Source: Burkholderiales bacterium RIFCSPHIGHO2_01_FULL_63_240 (GTDB lineage Bacteria; Pseudomonadota; Gammaproteobacteria; Burkholderiales; Burkholderiaceae_C). Taken from it: a stretch of DNA of 64,000 bases. Under the pieces are notes generated by a model that saw nothing but the letters and a program-made list of their open reading frames with translations, did not search any database and had not been told where the DNA came from. The DNA lies in the NCBI GenBank assembly GCA_001770725.1, contig MERU01000002.1:828006-892005 (forward strand), given 5' to 3'. This document shows positions 44,772 through 55,690 of this stretch, in pieces. The position numbers were made by a program, and so were the translations under genes. The first letter of the stretch is position 1; every line of letters begins with the position of its first letter.

Positions 44772-46181
44772 TCAGGCGATGCGGCGGACGTCGACAAAGT
44801 GGCCTTGCATGGCAGCCGCAGCGGCCATGGCGGGGCTCACCAAGTGGGTGCGACCACCCGCGCCCTGGCGGCCTTCGAAGTTGCGGTTGCTGGTCGAGGC
44901 GCAGCGCTCGCCGGGCTCCAGGCGGTCGGCGTTCATGGCCAGGCACATGGAGCAGCCGGGCTCGCGCCACTCGAAGCCTGCGGCCTTGAAGACCTGATCG
45001 AGCCCTTCGCGCTCGGCCTGTTCCTTGACAAGACCCGAGCCGGGCACCACCAGGGCCAGCTTCACGTTCGAGGCGACGCGGCCACCGATGCGCTTGACGA
45101 CCTCGGCTGCAGCGCGCATGTCCTCGATGCGGCTGTTGGTGCACGAACCGATGAAGACCTTGTCGATGCGGATGTCGCTGACGGCCTTGTTGGGCTCGAG
45201 CGCCATGTACTGCAGCGCGCGCTCCATGGCGGAGCGCTTGACCGGGTCCTTTTCCTTGTCAGGGTCGGGCACGTTGGCATTGACGCCGATGACCATCTCG
45301 GGCGAGGTGCCCCAGCTGACCTGCGGCTCGATCTGGGAAGCGTCCAGCTCGACGACGGCGTCCCACTTGGCATCGGCATCGGAATGCAGGGTGCGCCAGT
45401 AGGCGATGGCCTGCTCCAGCTCGACACCCTTGGGGCTGAAGGGGCGGTTCTGCACGTACTGGATGGTGGTGTCGTCCACGGCCACGAGACCTGCGCGCGC
45501 GCCGCCCTCGATGGCCATGTTGCAGACCGTCATGCGGCCTTCCATGCTCAAGGCGCGGATGGCGCTGCCGGCGAACTCGATGGTGTAGCCGGTGCCGCCG
45601 GCGGTGCCGATCTTGCCGATGATGGCCAGCACGATGTCCTTGGCCGAGCAGCCCTTGCCCAGGGTGCCCTCGACCTTGATGAGCATGTTCTTGGCCTTCT
45701 TGGCCAGCAGCGTCTGGGTGGCCAGCACGTGCTCGACCTCGGAGGTGCCGATGCCGTGGGCCAGCGCACCGAAGGCGCCGTGCGTGGAGGTGTGGCTGTC
45801 ACCGCAGACCACGGTCATGCCGGGCAGCGTGGCGCCCTGCTCCGGGCCGATCACGTGCACGATGCCCTGGCGCTTGTCGCTCATCTTGAACTGCGTGATG
45901 CCGAAGCGGTCGCAGTTGGCGTCCAGCGTGTCGACCTGCAGCTTGGAGACGGCGTCCTTGATGCCGTCGCGGCGGTCGGTGGTGGGCACATTGTGGTCGC
46001 TCACCGCCAGGTTGGCCGACAGGCGCCACACCTTGCGACCGGCGATGTCCAGCCCCTCGAAGGCCTGCGGGCTGGTGACTTCGTGCACCAGGTGGCGGTC
46101 GATGTAGAGGGTGGCGGTGCCATCTTCTTCGGTGTGGACGACGTGCTCGTCCCAGATCTTGTCGTAGAGGGTGCGTCCCAT
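44772..46181 (-). CDS. leuC: 3-isopropylmalate dehydratase large subunit
   Basis: A 469-residue aconitase-family subunit carrying a [4Fe-4S] cluster. Cluster Cys ligands are in '[14 protein letters not shown]' and '[10 protein letters not shown]', with another upstream in '[20 protein letters not shown]'. With LeuD it isomerises isopropylmalate in leucine synthesis. I chose the ATG at 46179-46181 ('[15 protein letters not shown]'), the usual N-terminus. It heads the leuC-entericidin-leuD-leuB-asd unit; the 237-base gap upstream holds the gltA terminator and presumably the promoter. Confidence 0.97.
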   Translation of the reverse strand: MGRTLYDKIWDEHVVHTEEDGTATLYIDRHLVHEVTSPQAFEGLDIAGRKVWRLSANLAVSDHNVPTTDRRDGIKDAVSKLQVDTLDANCDRFGITQFKMSDKRQGIVHVIGPEQGATLPGMTVVCGDSHTSTHGAFGALAHGIGTSEVEHVLATQTLLAKKAKNMLIKVEGTLGKGCSAKDIVLAIIGKIGTAGGTGYTIEFAGSAIRALSMEGRMTVCNMAIEGGARAGLVAVDDTTIQYVQNRPFSPKGVELEQAIAYWRTLHSDADAKWDAVVELDASQIEPQVSWGTSPEMVIGVNANVPDPDKEKDPVKRSAMERALQYMALEPNKAVSDIRIDKVFIGSCTNSRIEDMRAAAEVVKRIGGRVASNVKLALVVPGSGLVKEQAEREGLDQVFKAAGFEWREPGCSMCLAMNADRLEPGERCASTSNRNFEGRQGAGGRTHLVSPAMAAAAAMQGHFVDVRRIA

Positions 46182-46353
46182 GGTGCTCTGCCTGCTGCCT
46201 GCGGCCGTGTGCCGTTTGCGCAAGGGGCCCGTCGGGCCCCAAGGTGGTGGTGGGGAAAGACCAAGATTTTATGCGATGCGGCCCGGACACGACTGCGTCA
46301 TGGGCTCATGCCACGCGCTCAAGCCCCCGTTCAGGCGCCCATCGGAAACGAAA

Positions 46354-46376
46354 AAGCCCCGCACGGGGCGGGGCTT
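46354..46376 (-). terminator. Terminator of gltA
   Basis: AAGCCCCGC/GCGGGGCTT with a 5-base loop is followed on the minus strand by a run of five T residues, 43 bases after the gltA stop. Confidence 0.88.
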
Positions 46377-46418
46377 CCTGGCTCGGGCGGCACCGGTTGG
46401 CGCCGCCGAGGGGGCCGA

Positions 46419-47729
<1,311 letters not shown>

Positions 47730-47867
47730 GAGCACTCCTAGGGGTCGGTCTTTTGGGAAAAATCGTTGTGGGTCGAGGGCGGCCAGACTGGTGACAACCC
47801 GAGGTCGCCATTATGGTCCGAAGTTGCACTGCACCATCACGCGTCGGGTGGTGCGGGCGACAGAACA

Positions 47868-48161
47868 TCAGGCCACGGGCACCCTCATCAGAGACAGCAC
47901 GCGCCTGACTTCGGCGTTGTCCAGCTCGCCCTCCGGCTCCTTGCGGGCCAGCAGCAGATCCAGCAAATCATTGTCAGACAGGTCCATCAGCTGAAGCAAG
48001 CCCTGTACCAGCGAGTTGGTCAGGCCTGCCCCCTGCTGCTCGAAAAACCGATCGATGAAGATGTCGTTTTCGAGCAGCCCACGGCGGCAACGCCAGCGCA
48101 GGCGCCGCAACACGTCCGCATCGGGCGTGGCGTCGGCGTCAGGCAAGGTGGTGTCGGTCAT
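47868..48161 (-). CDS. sdhE: Succinate dehydrogenase assembly factor
   Basis: A 97-residue SdhE/SDH5-family protein needed for covalent attachment of FAD to SdhA. The hallmark RGxxE-type motif appears as 'RWRCRRGLLENDIFIDRFF', and the small helical domain is complete. The ATG at 48159-48161 is chosen; about 20 acidic residues precede the conserved core. It lies 56 bases after sdhB, directly behind the complex it matures. Confidence 0.94.
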   Translation of the reverse strand: MTDTTLPDADATPDADVLRRLRWRCRRGLLENDIFIDRFFEQQGAGLTNSLVQGLLQLMDLSDNDLLDLLLARKEPEGELDNAEVRRVLSLMRVPVA

Positions 48162-48217
48162 GGTGCGGGAGCGGGCTTCAGGGCAACTTAACGGGACATC
48201 AGGGAAGGCAGCCGGCG

Positions 48218-48928
48218 TCAGACGGCGCGCTTGACCATCAGTTCCTTGATCTTGCCAATGGCCTTCGTGGGGTTCAGGCCCTTGGGGCAGACGTCCACGC
48301 AGTTCATGATGGTGTGGCAACGGAACAGGCGGTACGGGTCTTCCAGGTTGTCCAGGCGGCCAGCGGTGTCTTCATCGCGGCTGTCGGCGATGAAGCGGTA
48401 GGCCTGCAGCAGGCCGGCGGGGCCCACGAACTTGTCGGGGTTCCACCAGAAGCTGGGGCAGCTGGTCGAGCAGCTGGCGCACAGGATGCACTCGTACAGG
48501 CCGTCGAGCTCCTCGCGCTCTTCAGGCGACTGCAGGCGCTCTTTTTCGGGCGGCGGCGTGTCGTTGACGAGGTAGGGCTTGATGGAGTTGTACTGCTTGA
48601 AGAACTGGGTCATGTCCACGATCAGGTCGCGGACCACCGGCAGACCAGGCAGCGGCTTGAGCACGATCGTGCCAGGCAGCGTGCGCATGTTGGTCAGGCA
48701 GGCCAGGCCGTTCTTGCCATTGATGTTCATGGCGTCCGAACCGCAGACGCCTTCGCGGCAGGAGCGGCGGAAGGACAGGGTCGGGTCGACGGCCTTGAGC
48801 TTGACGAGGGCGTCCAGCAGCATGCGTTCGTGGCCGTCGAGTTCGATCTCGATGGTCTGCATGTAGGGCTTGGCGTCCTTGTCGGGGTCGTAGCGGTAGA
48901 TCTGGAAGGTGCGCTTTTGAGTGCTCAT
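48218..48928 (-). CDS. sdhB: Succinate dehydrogenase iron-sulfur subunit
   Basis: A 236-residue subunit passing electrons from SdhA FAD to quinone through three clusters. [2Fe-2S] ligands lie in '[21 protein letters not shown]' (one residue beyond the usual window is not needed), the [4Fe-4S] ligands in '[15 protein letters not shown]', and the [3Fe-4S] ligands in '[17 protein letters not shown]'. Length and spacing are normal. It lies 31 bases after sdhA. Confidence 0.98.
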   Translation of the reverse strand: MSTQKRTFQIYRYDPDKDAKPYMQTIEIELDGHERMLLDALVKLKAVDPTLSFRRSCREGVCGSDAMNINGKNGLACLTNMRTLPGTIVLKPLPGLPVVRDLIVDMTQFFKQYNSIKPYLVNDTPPPEKERLQSPEEREELDGLYECILCASCSTSCPSFWWNPDKFVGPAGLLQAYRFIADSRDEDTAGRLDNLEDPYRLFRCHTIMNCVDVCPKGLNPTKAIGKIKELMVKRAV

Positions 48929-48959
48929 GTTCGATTCCTAGGTGTGGGGCGCTACGAAA

Positions 48960-50738
48960 TCAGAAGGTACGGACCTTGGGCGGCACGGACTCGACGGTCA
49001 GCGGCGTCAGGTTCACGGGCTTGTAGTCCAGGCGGCTGCCTTCGGAGTACCACAGCGAGTGCTTCATCCAGTTGGCGTCGTCGCGGTTGGGGAAGTCGTC
49101 ATGGGCATGGGCGCCACGGCTTTCCGGACGGGCTGCAGCGGCCACCATGGTGGCTTGTGCGGCTTCGATCAGGTTGTCGACTTCCAGCGCTTCGATGCGG
49201 GCGGTGTTGAAGACCTTGGAGTTGTCCTTCAGGCCGATGGCCTTGACGCGCTCGCGCACGGCGGCGATCTTCTTGACGCCTTCGTCCATGCTCTTTTGCG
49301 TGCGGAACACACCAGCGTGGGCCTGCATCGTCGAGCGGATCTCGTTGGCCACGTCCTGCGAGTACTCGCCGTTCTTGGCCGAGTCCAGGCGAGCCAGGCG
49401 CGACAGGGTGTAGTCGGCGGCGTCCTTGGGCAGCGGCTTGTGGCTCTTCGTCTTGAGGTTGGTCTCGACGATGTGGTTGCCGGCGGCGCGACCGAACACG
49501 ACCAGGTCAAGCAGCGAGTTGGTGCCCAGGCGGTTGGCGCCGTGCACCGACACGCAGGAGCACTCACCCACGGCGTACAGGCCGTTGATGATGTCGTTGG
49601 GCTTGCCGTTCTTGGGGACCACGACCTGGCCGTAGACGTTGGTCGGGATGCCACCCATCTGGTAGTGGATGGTCGGCACCACGGGGATCGGCTCCTTGGT
49701 GATGTCGACGTTGGCGAAGTTGTGGCCGATCTCGAACACCGAAGGCAGGCGCTTCATGATGGTCTCGGCGCCCAGGTGGGTCATGTCCAGCAGGACGTAG
49801 TCCTTGTTGGGACCGCAGCCACGGCCTTCCTTGATTTCCTGGTCCATCGAGCGGGACACGAAGTCGCGCGGGGCCAGGTCCTTCAGGGTGGGGGCGTAAC
49901 GCTCCATGAAGCGCTCGCCGTTGCTGTTGCGCAGGATCGCGCCTTCGCCACGGCAGCCTTCGGTCAGCAGCACGCCCGCGCCGGCCACGCCGGTGGGGTG
50001 GAACTGCCAGAACTCCATGTCTTCCAGCGGGATGCCGGCGCGAGCCGCCATGCCCAGGCCGTCACCGGTGTTGATGAAGGCGTTGGTGGAAGCCTGGTAG
50101 ATGCGGCCGGCGCCACCGGTGGCGAACAGCACGGTCTTGGCGTGCAGCACGTGCACGTCACCGGTTTCCATCTCCAGTGCGGTCACACCCACGGCATCGC
50201 CATCGGCGTCGCGGATGATGTCCAGGGCCATCCATTCCACGAAGAACTGGGTGCGGGCCTTGACGTTTTGCTGGTACAGGGTGTGCAGCAGGGCGTGGCC
50301 GGTGCGGTCAGCCGCGGCGCAGGCGCGCTGCACCGGCTTTTCGCCGTAGTTGGCGGTGTGGCCGCCGAACGGGCGCTGGTAGATGGTGCCGTCCGGGTTG
50401 CGGTCGAAAGGCATGCCGAAGTGTTCGAGCTCGTACACGACCTTCGGGGCTTCGCGGCACATGAACTCGATGGCGTCCTGGTCGCCGAGCCAGTCGGAGC
50501 CCTTGACGGTGTCGAAGAAGTGATAGTGCCAGTTGTCTTCGGACATGTTGCCCAGCGAGGCACCGATGCCGCCTTGGGCAGCCACGGTGTGCGAGCGGGT
50601 CGGGAAGACCTTGGACAGGACAGCGACGTTCAGGCCAGCCAGGGAGAGCTGCAGCGAGGCGCGCATGCCGGAGCCGCCGGCGCCGACGATGACGACGTCG
50701 AACTTGCGGGTGGGGAGGGAGTTAGCGATGGCGGTCAT
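48960..50738 (-). CDS. sdhA: Succinate dehydrogenase flavoprotein subunit
   Basis: A 592-residue flavoprotein oxidising succinate to fumarate on the inner face of the membrane. The Rossmann start 'FDVVIVGAGGSGMRASLQL' leads to the FAD-linking His in 'RSHTVAAQGGIGASLGN'. Catalytic-site segments 'TEGCRGEGAILRNSNGERFM' and 'HGANRLGTNSLLDLVVFGRA' are intact. It starts three bases after the sdhD stop. SdhE, encoded downstream, is its FAD-attachment factor. Confidence 0.98.
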   Translation of the reverse strand: MTAIANSLPTRKFDVVIVGAGGSGMRASLQLSLAGLNVAVLSKVFPTRSHTVAAQGGIGASLGNMSEDNWHYHFFDTVKGSDWLGDQDAIEFMCREAPKVVYELEHFGMPFDRNPDGTIYQRPFGGHTANYGEKPVQRACAAADRTGHALLHTLYQQNVKARTQFFVEWMALDIIRDADGDAVGVTALEMETGDVHVLHAKTVLFATGGAGRIYQASTNAFINTGDGLGMAARAGIPLEDMEFWQFHPTGVAGAGVLLTEGCRGEGAILRNSNGERFMERYAPTLKDLAPRDFVSRSMDQEIKEGRGCGPNKDYVLLDMTHLGAETIMKRLPSVFEIGHNFANVDITKEPIPVVPTIHYQMGGIPTNVYGQVVVPKNGKPNDIINGLYAVGECSCVSVHGANRLGTNSLLDLVVFGRAAGNHIVETNLKTKSHKPLPKDAADYTLSRLARLDSAKNGEYSQDVANEIRSTMQAHAGVFRTQKSMDEGVKKIAAVRERVKAIGLKDNSKVFNTARIEALEVDNLIEAAQATMVAAAARPESRGAHAHDDFPNRDDANWMKHSLWYSEGSRLDYKPVNLTPLTVESVPPKVRTF

Positions 50739-50741
50739 TTC

Positions 50742-51104
50742 TTACAGTCTCCAGAGCACTTGGATGGCCCAGCCGGCGCAGCCGACCAGCCAGACGATGG
50801 TGAACACCTGCAGGGCCAGGCGCACGCCAACGGGCTTGATGTAGTCCATCCAGATGTCGCGGATGCCGACCCAGGTGTGATAAAGCATCGAGACGATGAC
50901 CACGAAGGTCAGCGTCTTCATCCATTGCTTGGCGAAGATGCCGGACCAGCTGTAGTAGTCGAGCGTGTCGGCGCACAGGACCTGGATGAGCAGGACGATG
51001 GTGAACAGGGCCATCAGCACGGCCGTGACGCGCTGGGCAAGCCAGTCACGCAGACCGTAGTGCGCACCGGTGACGATGCGCTTGGTACCGTAGTTTTGGG
51101 ACAT
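50742..51104 (-). CDS. sdhD: Succinate dehydrogenase membrane anchor subunit
   Basis: A 120-residue membrane protein with three hydrophobic helices that, with SdhC, anchors SdhAB and binds heme b and ubiquinone. It has 'RIVTGAHYGLRDWLAQRVTA' with the quinone-site region, and 'VSMLYHTWVGIRDIWMDYIK' where the His is a probable heme ligand. Size and position between sdhC and sdhA are standard. A 14-bp tandem repeat array fills the spacer to sdhC. Confidence 0.95.
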   Translation of the reverse strand: MSQNYGTKRIVTGAHYGLRDWLAQRVTAVLMALFTIVLLIQVLCADTLDYYSWSGIFAKQWMKTLTFVVIVSMLYHTWVGIRDIWMDYIKPVGVRLALQVFTIVWLVGCAGWAIQVLWRL

Positions 51105-51136
51105 GGTTGTTTCCTGAGGAGGGAATCGACGTTCGG

Positions 51137-51178
51137 ATCAGGTGGCGGGGATCAGGTGGCGGGGATCAGGCGGTGGGG
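51137..51178. repeat. Three 14-bp tandem repeats in the sdhC-sdhD spacer
   Basis: Units ATCAGGTGGCGGGG (51137-51150 and 51151-51164) and ATCAGGCGGTGGGG (51165-51178). On the coding strand each unit gives TGA, so stops fall in all three frames after sdhC. Seen directly. Confidence 0.9.
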
Positions 51179-51183
51179 CGGGC

Positions 51184-51603
51184 TCAGAACACGCCGAAGA
51201 GCTTGAGACCCAGCACGGCGGTCAGGCCGAAACCCAGCACCAGGGTCACGATGGCCGACGACTTGCCCTGCTCCTTGGTGACGCGGTGGGTGGCGTCCAT
51301 GATCAGGTGGCGAACGCCGGAGACGAAGTGGTGCAGGTAGGCCCAGATCAGACCCAGGGCGACCAGCTTGAAGAACCAGCCGAAGTCGCCGGCGAACACC
51401 GAGGTGAACTCGTCGTACGAGATCTCCGAGGTGACGCTGGTGTCGAACATCCAGATGATGAAGGGCATCAGCAGGAACATGACGGCGCCGCTGATGCGGT
51501 GCAGGATCGACACGATGCCGGCCGGAGGCAGGCGGTACGAGACGATGTCCGTGACGTGGATGTTCCGATAGACGGGGCGTGGGGTTTTCGCGTTGTCTGC
51601 CAT
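51184..51603 (-). CDS. sdhC: Succinate dehydrogenase cytochrome b556 subunit
   Basis: A 139-residue membrane protein with three helices. The family start 'RPVYRNIHVTDIVSYRLPPA' leads to 'GIVSILHRISGAVMFLL' with the Ser/Arg quinone site, and 'HHFVSGVRHLIMDATH' carries the heme-ligand His. The ATG at 51601-51603 follows a good GGCAGGAG site. First gene of the sdh operon, 146 bases downstream of gntR. Confidence 0.96.
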   Translation of the reverse strand: MADNAKTPRPVYRNIHVTDIVSYRLPPAGIVSILHRISGAVMFLLMPFIIWMFDTSVTSEISYDEFTSVFAGDFGWFFKLVALGLIWAYLHHFVSGVRHLIMDATHRVTKEQGKSSAIVTLVLGFGLTAVLGLKLFGVF

Positions 51604-51749
51604 GTTGTGTGGGCTCCTGCCGAGCGTCAAAAAACTGTCGAAATAAGCCGGCGATTTTAGGGCAATCACCAAGCCCGGGATCCCGCCCTCCCCGTGGTCA
51701 TCTGCATGACAGGCCACCGGCAGGACGAAAACTGCGTGCAAAACGTCAA

Positions 51750-52538
51750 TTAACTCAGTTCGTTTCGGTAGTAATGCCGGTCGGTTCGGTACAGCCCGCG
51801 ACGCAATTCGACGGGCTGATCGCCGTAGGTGAAGGCCAGCCGCTCCACGCTCAGCAGCGGCGTGCCGGGCGCCACCTTCAGCAAGGCGGCCACGGTTTCA
51901 TCGGCCGAGACGGCGCGGATTTTTTCTTCGGCGCGGATCATGCGCACGCCGAATTCGGATTCGAAGAGGCCGTACATCGGGCCGCGGTATTCGCTCAGGC
52001 GCTCGGCGGTCAGGCCCTTGAACAGGGGCGCCGGCAGCCAGATGTCGTCGAGCACCACCGGTTGGCCGGAAAAGTGCAGCACGCGGCGAACCTCGACGAC
52101 CGCGTCTTCCGGGCGCAACTGGAGCACGGCGGCCACGTCGGCGGGCGCGGGCATGCGGCGGCAGTCGAGGAATTCGCGCTGGGTCGAGCCCTGAGCCGTG
52201 GTGCTGGGGTCGGAGGCCAGGCGCAGGAAGCGGTACTGGACCTGCTCCTCGGCGTGGGTGGCCACGAAGGTGCCCTTGCCCTGACGGCGCAGCAGCAGGT
52301 TCTCGGCGGCCAGTTCGTCAACGGCCTTGCGCACCGTGCCCTGGCTGACCTTGAAGCGGGCGGCCAGGTCGATCTCGGAGGGGATGGCTTCGCCAGGGCG
52401 CCACTCGCCGCTTTGCAGGCTGCGCAGGATCAGGGTCTTGATCTGCTGGTAGAGCGGGCTGAACGATGGGGCGTTCAAGGCCGGCGCCGAGACGGGTGCA
52501 CCCGAGCCGGCGGGCGGCGTCTCAGAGGCAGCGGTCAT
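51750..52538 (-). CDS. GntR-family (HutC/UTRA) regulator, likely TCA-cycle regulator
   Basis: A 262-residue regulator. The winged HTH lies at about 30-95 ('EAIPSEIDLAARFKVSQGTV', then 'RKAVDELAAENLLLRRQGKG') and the UTRA effector domain at about 110-255 ('VVEVRRVLHFSGQPVVLDDI'). The ATG at 52536-52538 is preferred; a GTG at 52556 is possible. It stands between sdhCDAB (same strand) and mdh (divergent). A perfect palindrome lies in the mdh-side spacer. Inference: it senses a metabolite and controls mdh and possibly sdh. The effector is unknown. Confidence 0.9.
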   Translation of the reverse strand: MTAASETPPAGSGAPVSAPALNAPSFSPLYQQIKTLILRSLQSGEWRPGEAIPSEIDLAARFKVSQGTVRKAVDELAAENLLLRRQGKGTFVATHAEEQVQYRFLRLASDPSTTAQGSTQREFLDCRRMPAPADVAAVLQLRPEDAVVEVRRVLHFSGQPVVLDDIWLPAPLFKGLTAERLSEYRGPMYGLFESEFGVRMIRAEEKIRAVSADETVAALLKVAPGTPLLSVERLAFTYGDQPVELRRGLYRTDRHYYRNELS

Positions 52539-52683
52539 GGGCGGGGGGGTCACCACAGCGTGTGTTGTTTTGTCAGAGTGATCGGGTGGATCAGGCCTGG
52601 CCGAGCCGTGCCCGGGTCAGGCTCGGTCGAACGGGCGCCATTGCACCACATTCGCGCGGCAAAGTCCATGATCGCATGAAAGA

Positions 52684-52699
52684 TGTCTTATATAAGACA
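52684..52699. promoter_or_regulatory. Perfect 16-bp palindrome between gntR and mdh
   Basis: TGTCTTATATAAGACA is a perfect palindrome, AT-rich in a GC-rich setting. It is a strong operator candidate for the adjacent GntR regulator and lies just upstream of the mdh promoter. Confidence 0.7.
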
Positions 52700-52707
52700 G
52701 AAGATCA

Positions 52708-52736
52708 TTGACGCCGCTCGCGCTTGTCCCTAGACT
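52708..52736 (+). promoter_or_regulatory. Sigma-70 promoter of mdh
   Basis: -35 TTGACG (52708-52713), a 17-bp spacer and -10 TAGACT (52731-52736). The expected start is near 52743, about 54 bases before the ATG. The palindrome is centred near -52. Confidence 0.7.
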
Positions 52737-52796
52737 GCCGCGCGACGCTACACTTGCGGTCTTCCTTTTACCCCCTTCTCTCACATCGGAGTTGCC

Positions 52797-53783
52797 ATGA
52801 GCAAAGCCCCCGTTCGCGTCGCCGTCACCGGCGCCGCTGGCCAAATCGGTTACGCCCTCCTGTTCCGCATCGCCTCGGGCGAAATGCTGGGCAAGGACCA
52901 GCCCGTCATCCTGCAACTGCTGGAAATCCCCGATGAGAAGGCCCAGAACGCCCTGAAGGGCGTGATCATGGAACTGGAAGACTGCGCCTTCCCGCTGCTG
53001 GCCGGCATCGAAGCCCACAGCGACCCGCTGCAAGCCTTCAAGGACACCGACTACGCCCTGCTGGTGGGCGCCCGTCCCCGTGGCCCCGGCATGGAGCGCG
53101 CCGACCTGCTGGCCGCCAACGCCCAGATCTTCACGGCCCAAGGCAAGGCACTGAACGCCGTCGCTTCGCGCAACGTCAAGGTGCTGGTCGTCGGCAACCC
53201 CGCCAACACCAACGCCTACATCGCCATGAAGTCGGCCCCGGACCTGCCGGCCAAGAACTTCACCGCCATGCTGCGCCTGGACCACAACCGCGCTGCTTCG
53301 CAACTGGCCGCCAAGACCGGCACCAAGGTTGGCGACATCAAGAAGCTGACCGTGTGGGGCAACCACTCGCCCACCATGTACGCCGACTACCGCTTCGCCA
53401 CCACCAACGGCAAGTCGATCAAGGACCTGATCAACGACCAGGTCTGGAACGCCGACACCTTCCTGCCGACCGTGGGCAAGCGTGGCGCCGCCATCATCGC
53501 CGCTCGCGGCCTGTCGTCGGCTGCTTCGGCTGCCAACGCCGCCATCGACCACATCCGTGACTGGGCCCTGGGCTCGAACGGCGAATGGGTCACCATGGGC
53601 GTGCCTTCGAACGGCGAGTACGGCATCCCCGCCGGCATCGTGTTCGGCTTCCCCGTGATCACCAACAACGGCGAGTACAAGATCGTCGAAGGCCTGGAGA
53701 TCGATGCCTTCTCGCAAGAGTGCATCAACAAGACCCTGGCCGAGCTGCAAGGCGAACAAGACGGCGTCAAGCACCTGCTGTGA
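52797..53783 (+). CDS. mdh: Malate dehydrogenase
   Basis: A 328-residue NAD-dependent malate dehydrogenase interconverting malate and oxaloacetate; cytosolic. The Rossmann start is '[20 protein letters not shown]'; substrate-binding arginines lie in '[15 protein letters not shown]'; the catalytic Asp-His pair is in '[10 protein letters not shown]' and '[12 protein letters not shown]'. The sequence is of the long cytosolic-like (MDH group 2) type common in betaproteobacteria. A GGAG site precedes the ATG. It has its own promoter and a terminator, and is divergent from gntR-sdh. Confidence 0.97.
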   Translation: MSKAPVRVAVTGAAGQIGYALLFRIASGEMLGKDQPVILQLLEIPDEKAQNALKGVIMELEDCAFPLLAGIEAHSDPLQAFKDTDYALLVGARPRGPGMERADLLAANAQIFTAQGKALNAVASRNVKVLVVGNPANTNAYIAMKSAPDLPAKNFTAMLRLDHNRAASQLAAKTGTKVGDIKKLTVWGNHSPTMYADYRFATTNGKSIKDLINDQVWNADTFLPTVGKRGAAIIAARGLSSAASAANAAIDHIRDWALGSNGEWVTMGVPSNGEYGIPAGIVFGFPVITNNGEYKIVEGLEIDAFSQECINKTLAELQGEQDGVKHLL

Positions 53784-53829
53784 TGCGCTGAGCCGCGGAG
53801 GGCCTGGCGCCTTCCGCGAGCAGCAAGAC

Positions 53830-53868
53830 AAAAAGCCGACGGGCCTTTGCGGGCCGGTCGGCTTTTTT
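53830..53868. terminator. Bidirectional terminator between mdh and chemoreceptor
   Basis: AAAAAGCCGAC pairs with GTCGGCTTTTTT around an inner GGCC/GGCC stem. T-runs occur on both strands, serving mdh (plus) and the convergent chemoreceptor gene (minus). Confidence 0.9.
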
Positions 53869-53899
53869 CATGGTCGGGGCGCTGCCCGCCCCGCCCCAC

Positions 53900-55444
53900 T
53901 CAGTTCGTGAGCCTGAAGACGGAGATGACCTCCGTCAGGCGCGTGGACTGGTCCTTGAGGCTTTCGGCCGCGGCGGCCGACTGCTCGACCAGGGCGGCGT
54001 TCTGCTGGGTCATCTGGTCCATCTGGTTGACCGCGATGTTGACCTGCGAAATGCCGTCGGACTGCTCGGACGCGGCCGTCGAGATCTCGTCGATGATGTC
54101 GTTGACGCGCTGCACCGACTCGACGATGGCGTTCATCGATGTGCCGGCGTCCTGCACCAGGGTCGAGCCGGAAGAAACCTGCTCGACCGAGGTGCTGATG
54201 AGGGTGCGCACCTCCTTGGAAGCCTCCGCCACGCGGTGCGCCAGGGCCCGGACCTCGCTGGCCACCACCGCGAAACCGCGCCCCTGCTCGCCTGCACGGG
54301 CAGCTTCCACCGCTGCGTTCAGCGCCAGGATGTTCGTCTGGAAGGCGATGCCATCGATGACGGCGATGATGTCGGCGATGCGCTTGGAGCTCTCGGTGAT
54401 GGCCTGCATGGTCGTCATGACCTGCGAGACGACCTGACCGCCTTGTGTCGCGGCCTGCACGGCGCTCTGGGCCAGTTGCGTGGCCATGCGGGCGGAGTCG
54501 GCGGTGTGCCGGATGGTGCCCGAGATCTGTTCCATCGACGAGGCGGTTTCCTCCAGGCTGGACGCGGCCTGCTCGGTGCGACCCGACAGGTCCATGCTGC
54601 CGGCGGCCACCTCGTTGCTGGCCGTGGCGATGCTGTCGGTGGAGACGTGGATGTCGTGCACGATGCGGCGCAGCGAGGCCTGCATCTCGTGCAGGCTGCC
54701 GACCAGTTCGGCCACCTCATCGCGCCCGGTTGCCACGACCGATTGGGTCAGGTCGCCCGAGGCGATCATGCGGGTGGCTTCGGCAGCGGCCGAGAGCGGA
54801 CGCGTCACCGAGCGGGTGATGCGCCAGGCACAGATCGCACCGGTGACCAGGCAGGCCAGCCCCAGCACCATCAGGATCAAGCGAGCCTGTTCCGCGGCCG
54901 CGGTGATGGCCTGGTTGGTGGCTTCGGCGACTTCGCGCTGGTGAACCTGGAAGGCGTGGATGGACTCGAGGTAACGGTCGGCGGCGGGCAGCAGTTGGCC
55001 ATTGAGGGCCTCCTTGGCACCCGGGTCATCGAGGTCGAGCAGGCCGAAGATGTTGTCGCGCGAGGCGATGTAGGCCTTGCGGCGATCGGCGATCTCCTGG
55101 AACTGGGTGCGCTCCAGGTCGGAGACGAGGTCGGCCTCCAGGGCCTTTTGCATCTCGCTGATTTCGCTCGAGGTCGCCTTCATCAGGGGCGTGTAATGGG
55201 CTTTGACGTCGGGGTGACCGCCGGACTTGGCGATGGCCAGGGTGCGGTTGACGTTCAGCAGGGTGAGAGACTCCCAGCGCTGGGCGCTGTTGGCTCGCTC
55301 GGTGGCGGCGTGGGCCTGCTCGATGCCCGTCAGGGTGCTGCCCAGACGCAGCCAGCCTACCAGGGAGATCAGCGCTGCCAGCAAGAGCACCAGGCCGAAG
55401 CCCAGGCCCAGCCGAGCGCCCAGTTTCAAGTCGTTGAGTCTCAT
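53900..55444 (-). CDS. Methyl-accepting chemotaxis protein
   Basis: A 514-residue chemoreceptor. The first membrane helix lies at about 10-30 and a four-helix-bundle-type periplasmic domain at about 32-185. The second helix is '[19 protein letters not shown]' (about 190-208), followed by a HAMP domain (about 210-262). The cytoplasmic signalling domain has the hairpin tip '[20 protein letters not shown]' near residue 370. There is no C-terminal NWETF-like tether. The ligand is unknown; its place between mdh and a CitE-like gene hints at an organic acid but does not prove it. Confidence 0.95.
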   Translation of the reverse strand: MRLNDLKLGARLGLGFGLVLLLAALISLVGWLRLGSTLTGIEQAHAATERANSAQRWESLTLLNVNRTLAIAKSGGHPDVKAHYTPLMKATSSEISEMQKALEADLVSDLERTQFQEIADRRKAYIASRDNIFGLLDLDDPGAKEALNGQLLPAADRYLESIHAFQVHQREVAEATNQAITAAAEQARLILMVLGLACLVTGAICAWRITRSVTRPLSAAAEATRMIASGDLTQSVVATGRDEVAELVGSLHEMQASLRRIVHDIHVSTDSIATASNEVAAGSMDLSGRTEQAASSLEETASSMEQISGTIRHTADSARMATQLAQSAVQAATQGGQVVSQVMTTMQAITESSKRIADIIAVIDGIAFQTNILALNAAVEAARAGEQGRGFAVVASEVRALAHRVAEASKEVRTLISTSVEQVSSGSTLVQDAGTSMNAIVESVQRVNDIIDEISTAASEQSDGISQVNIAVNQMDQMTQQNAALVEQSAAAAESLKDQSTRLTEVISVFRLTN

Positions 55445-55690
55445 CGGATCGTCCAGTCTCTGTTGTTGCCGTCTCAGGTGTTGCCGGTCGGCGGGGGGGA
55501 CCCTGTTCCGACGCGGGGTTGCATCCGATCGCCAAAGACCACACGCAACTGCGTAAACTTTCGGCAGTCAGGCGGCTTCACATGATGGCAAGCGCGCACC
55601 AGGATGGCGCCAGACGTGACTTTCTTCACACCCCAGCCGTCCGGAAACCCTAAAAGGCATCCGTCAAACGGCCCAAAAGCGCCAGCCCAC

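Noticed and set aside
48942-51206. A 754-codon plus-strand reading frame
   Set aside because: Antisense to sdhA and sdhD with no recognisable domains.
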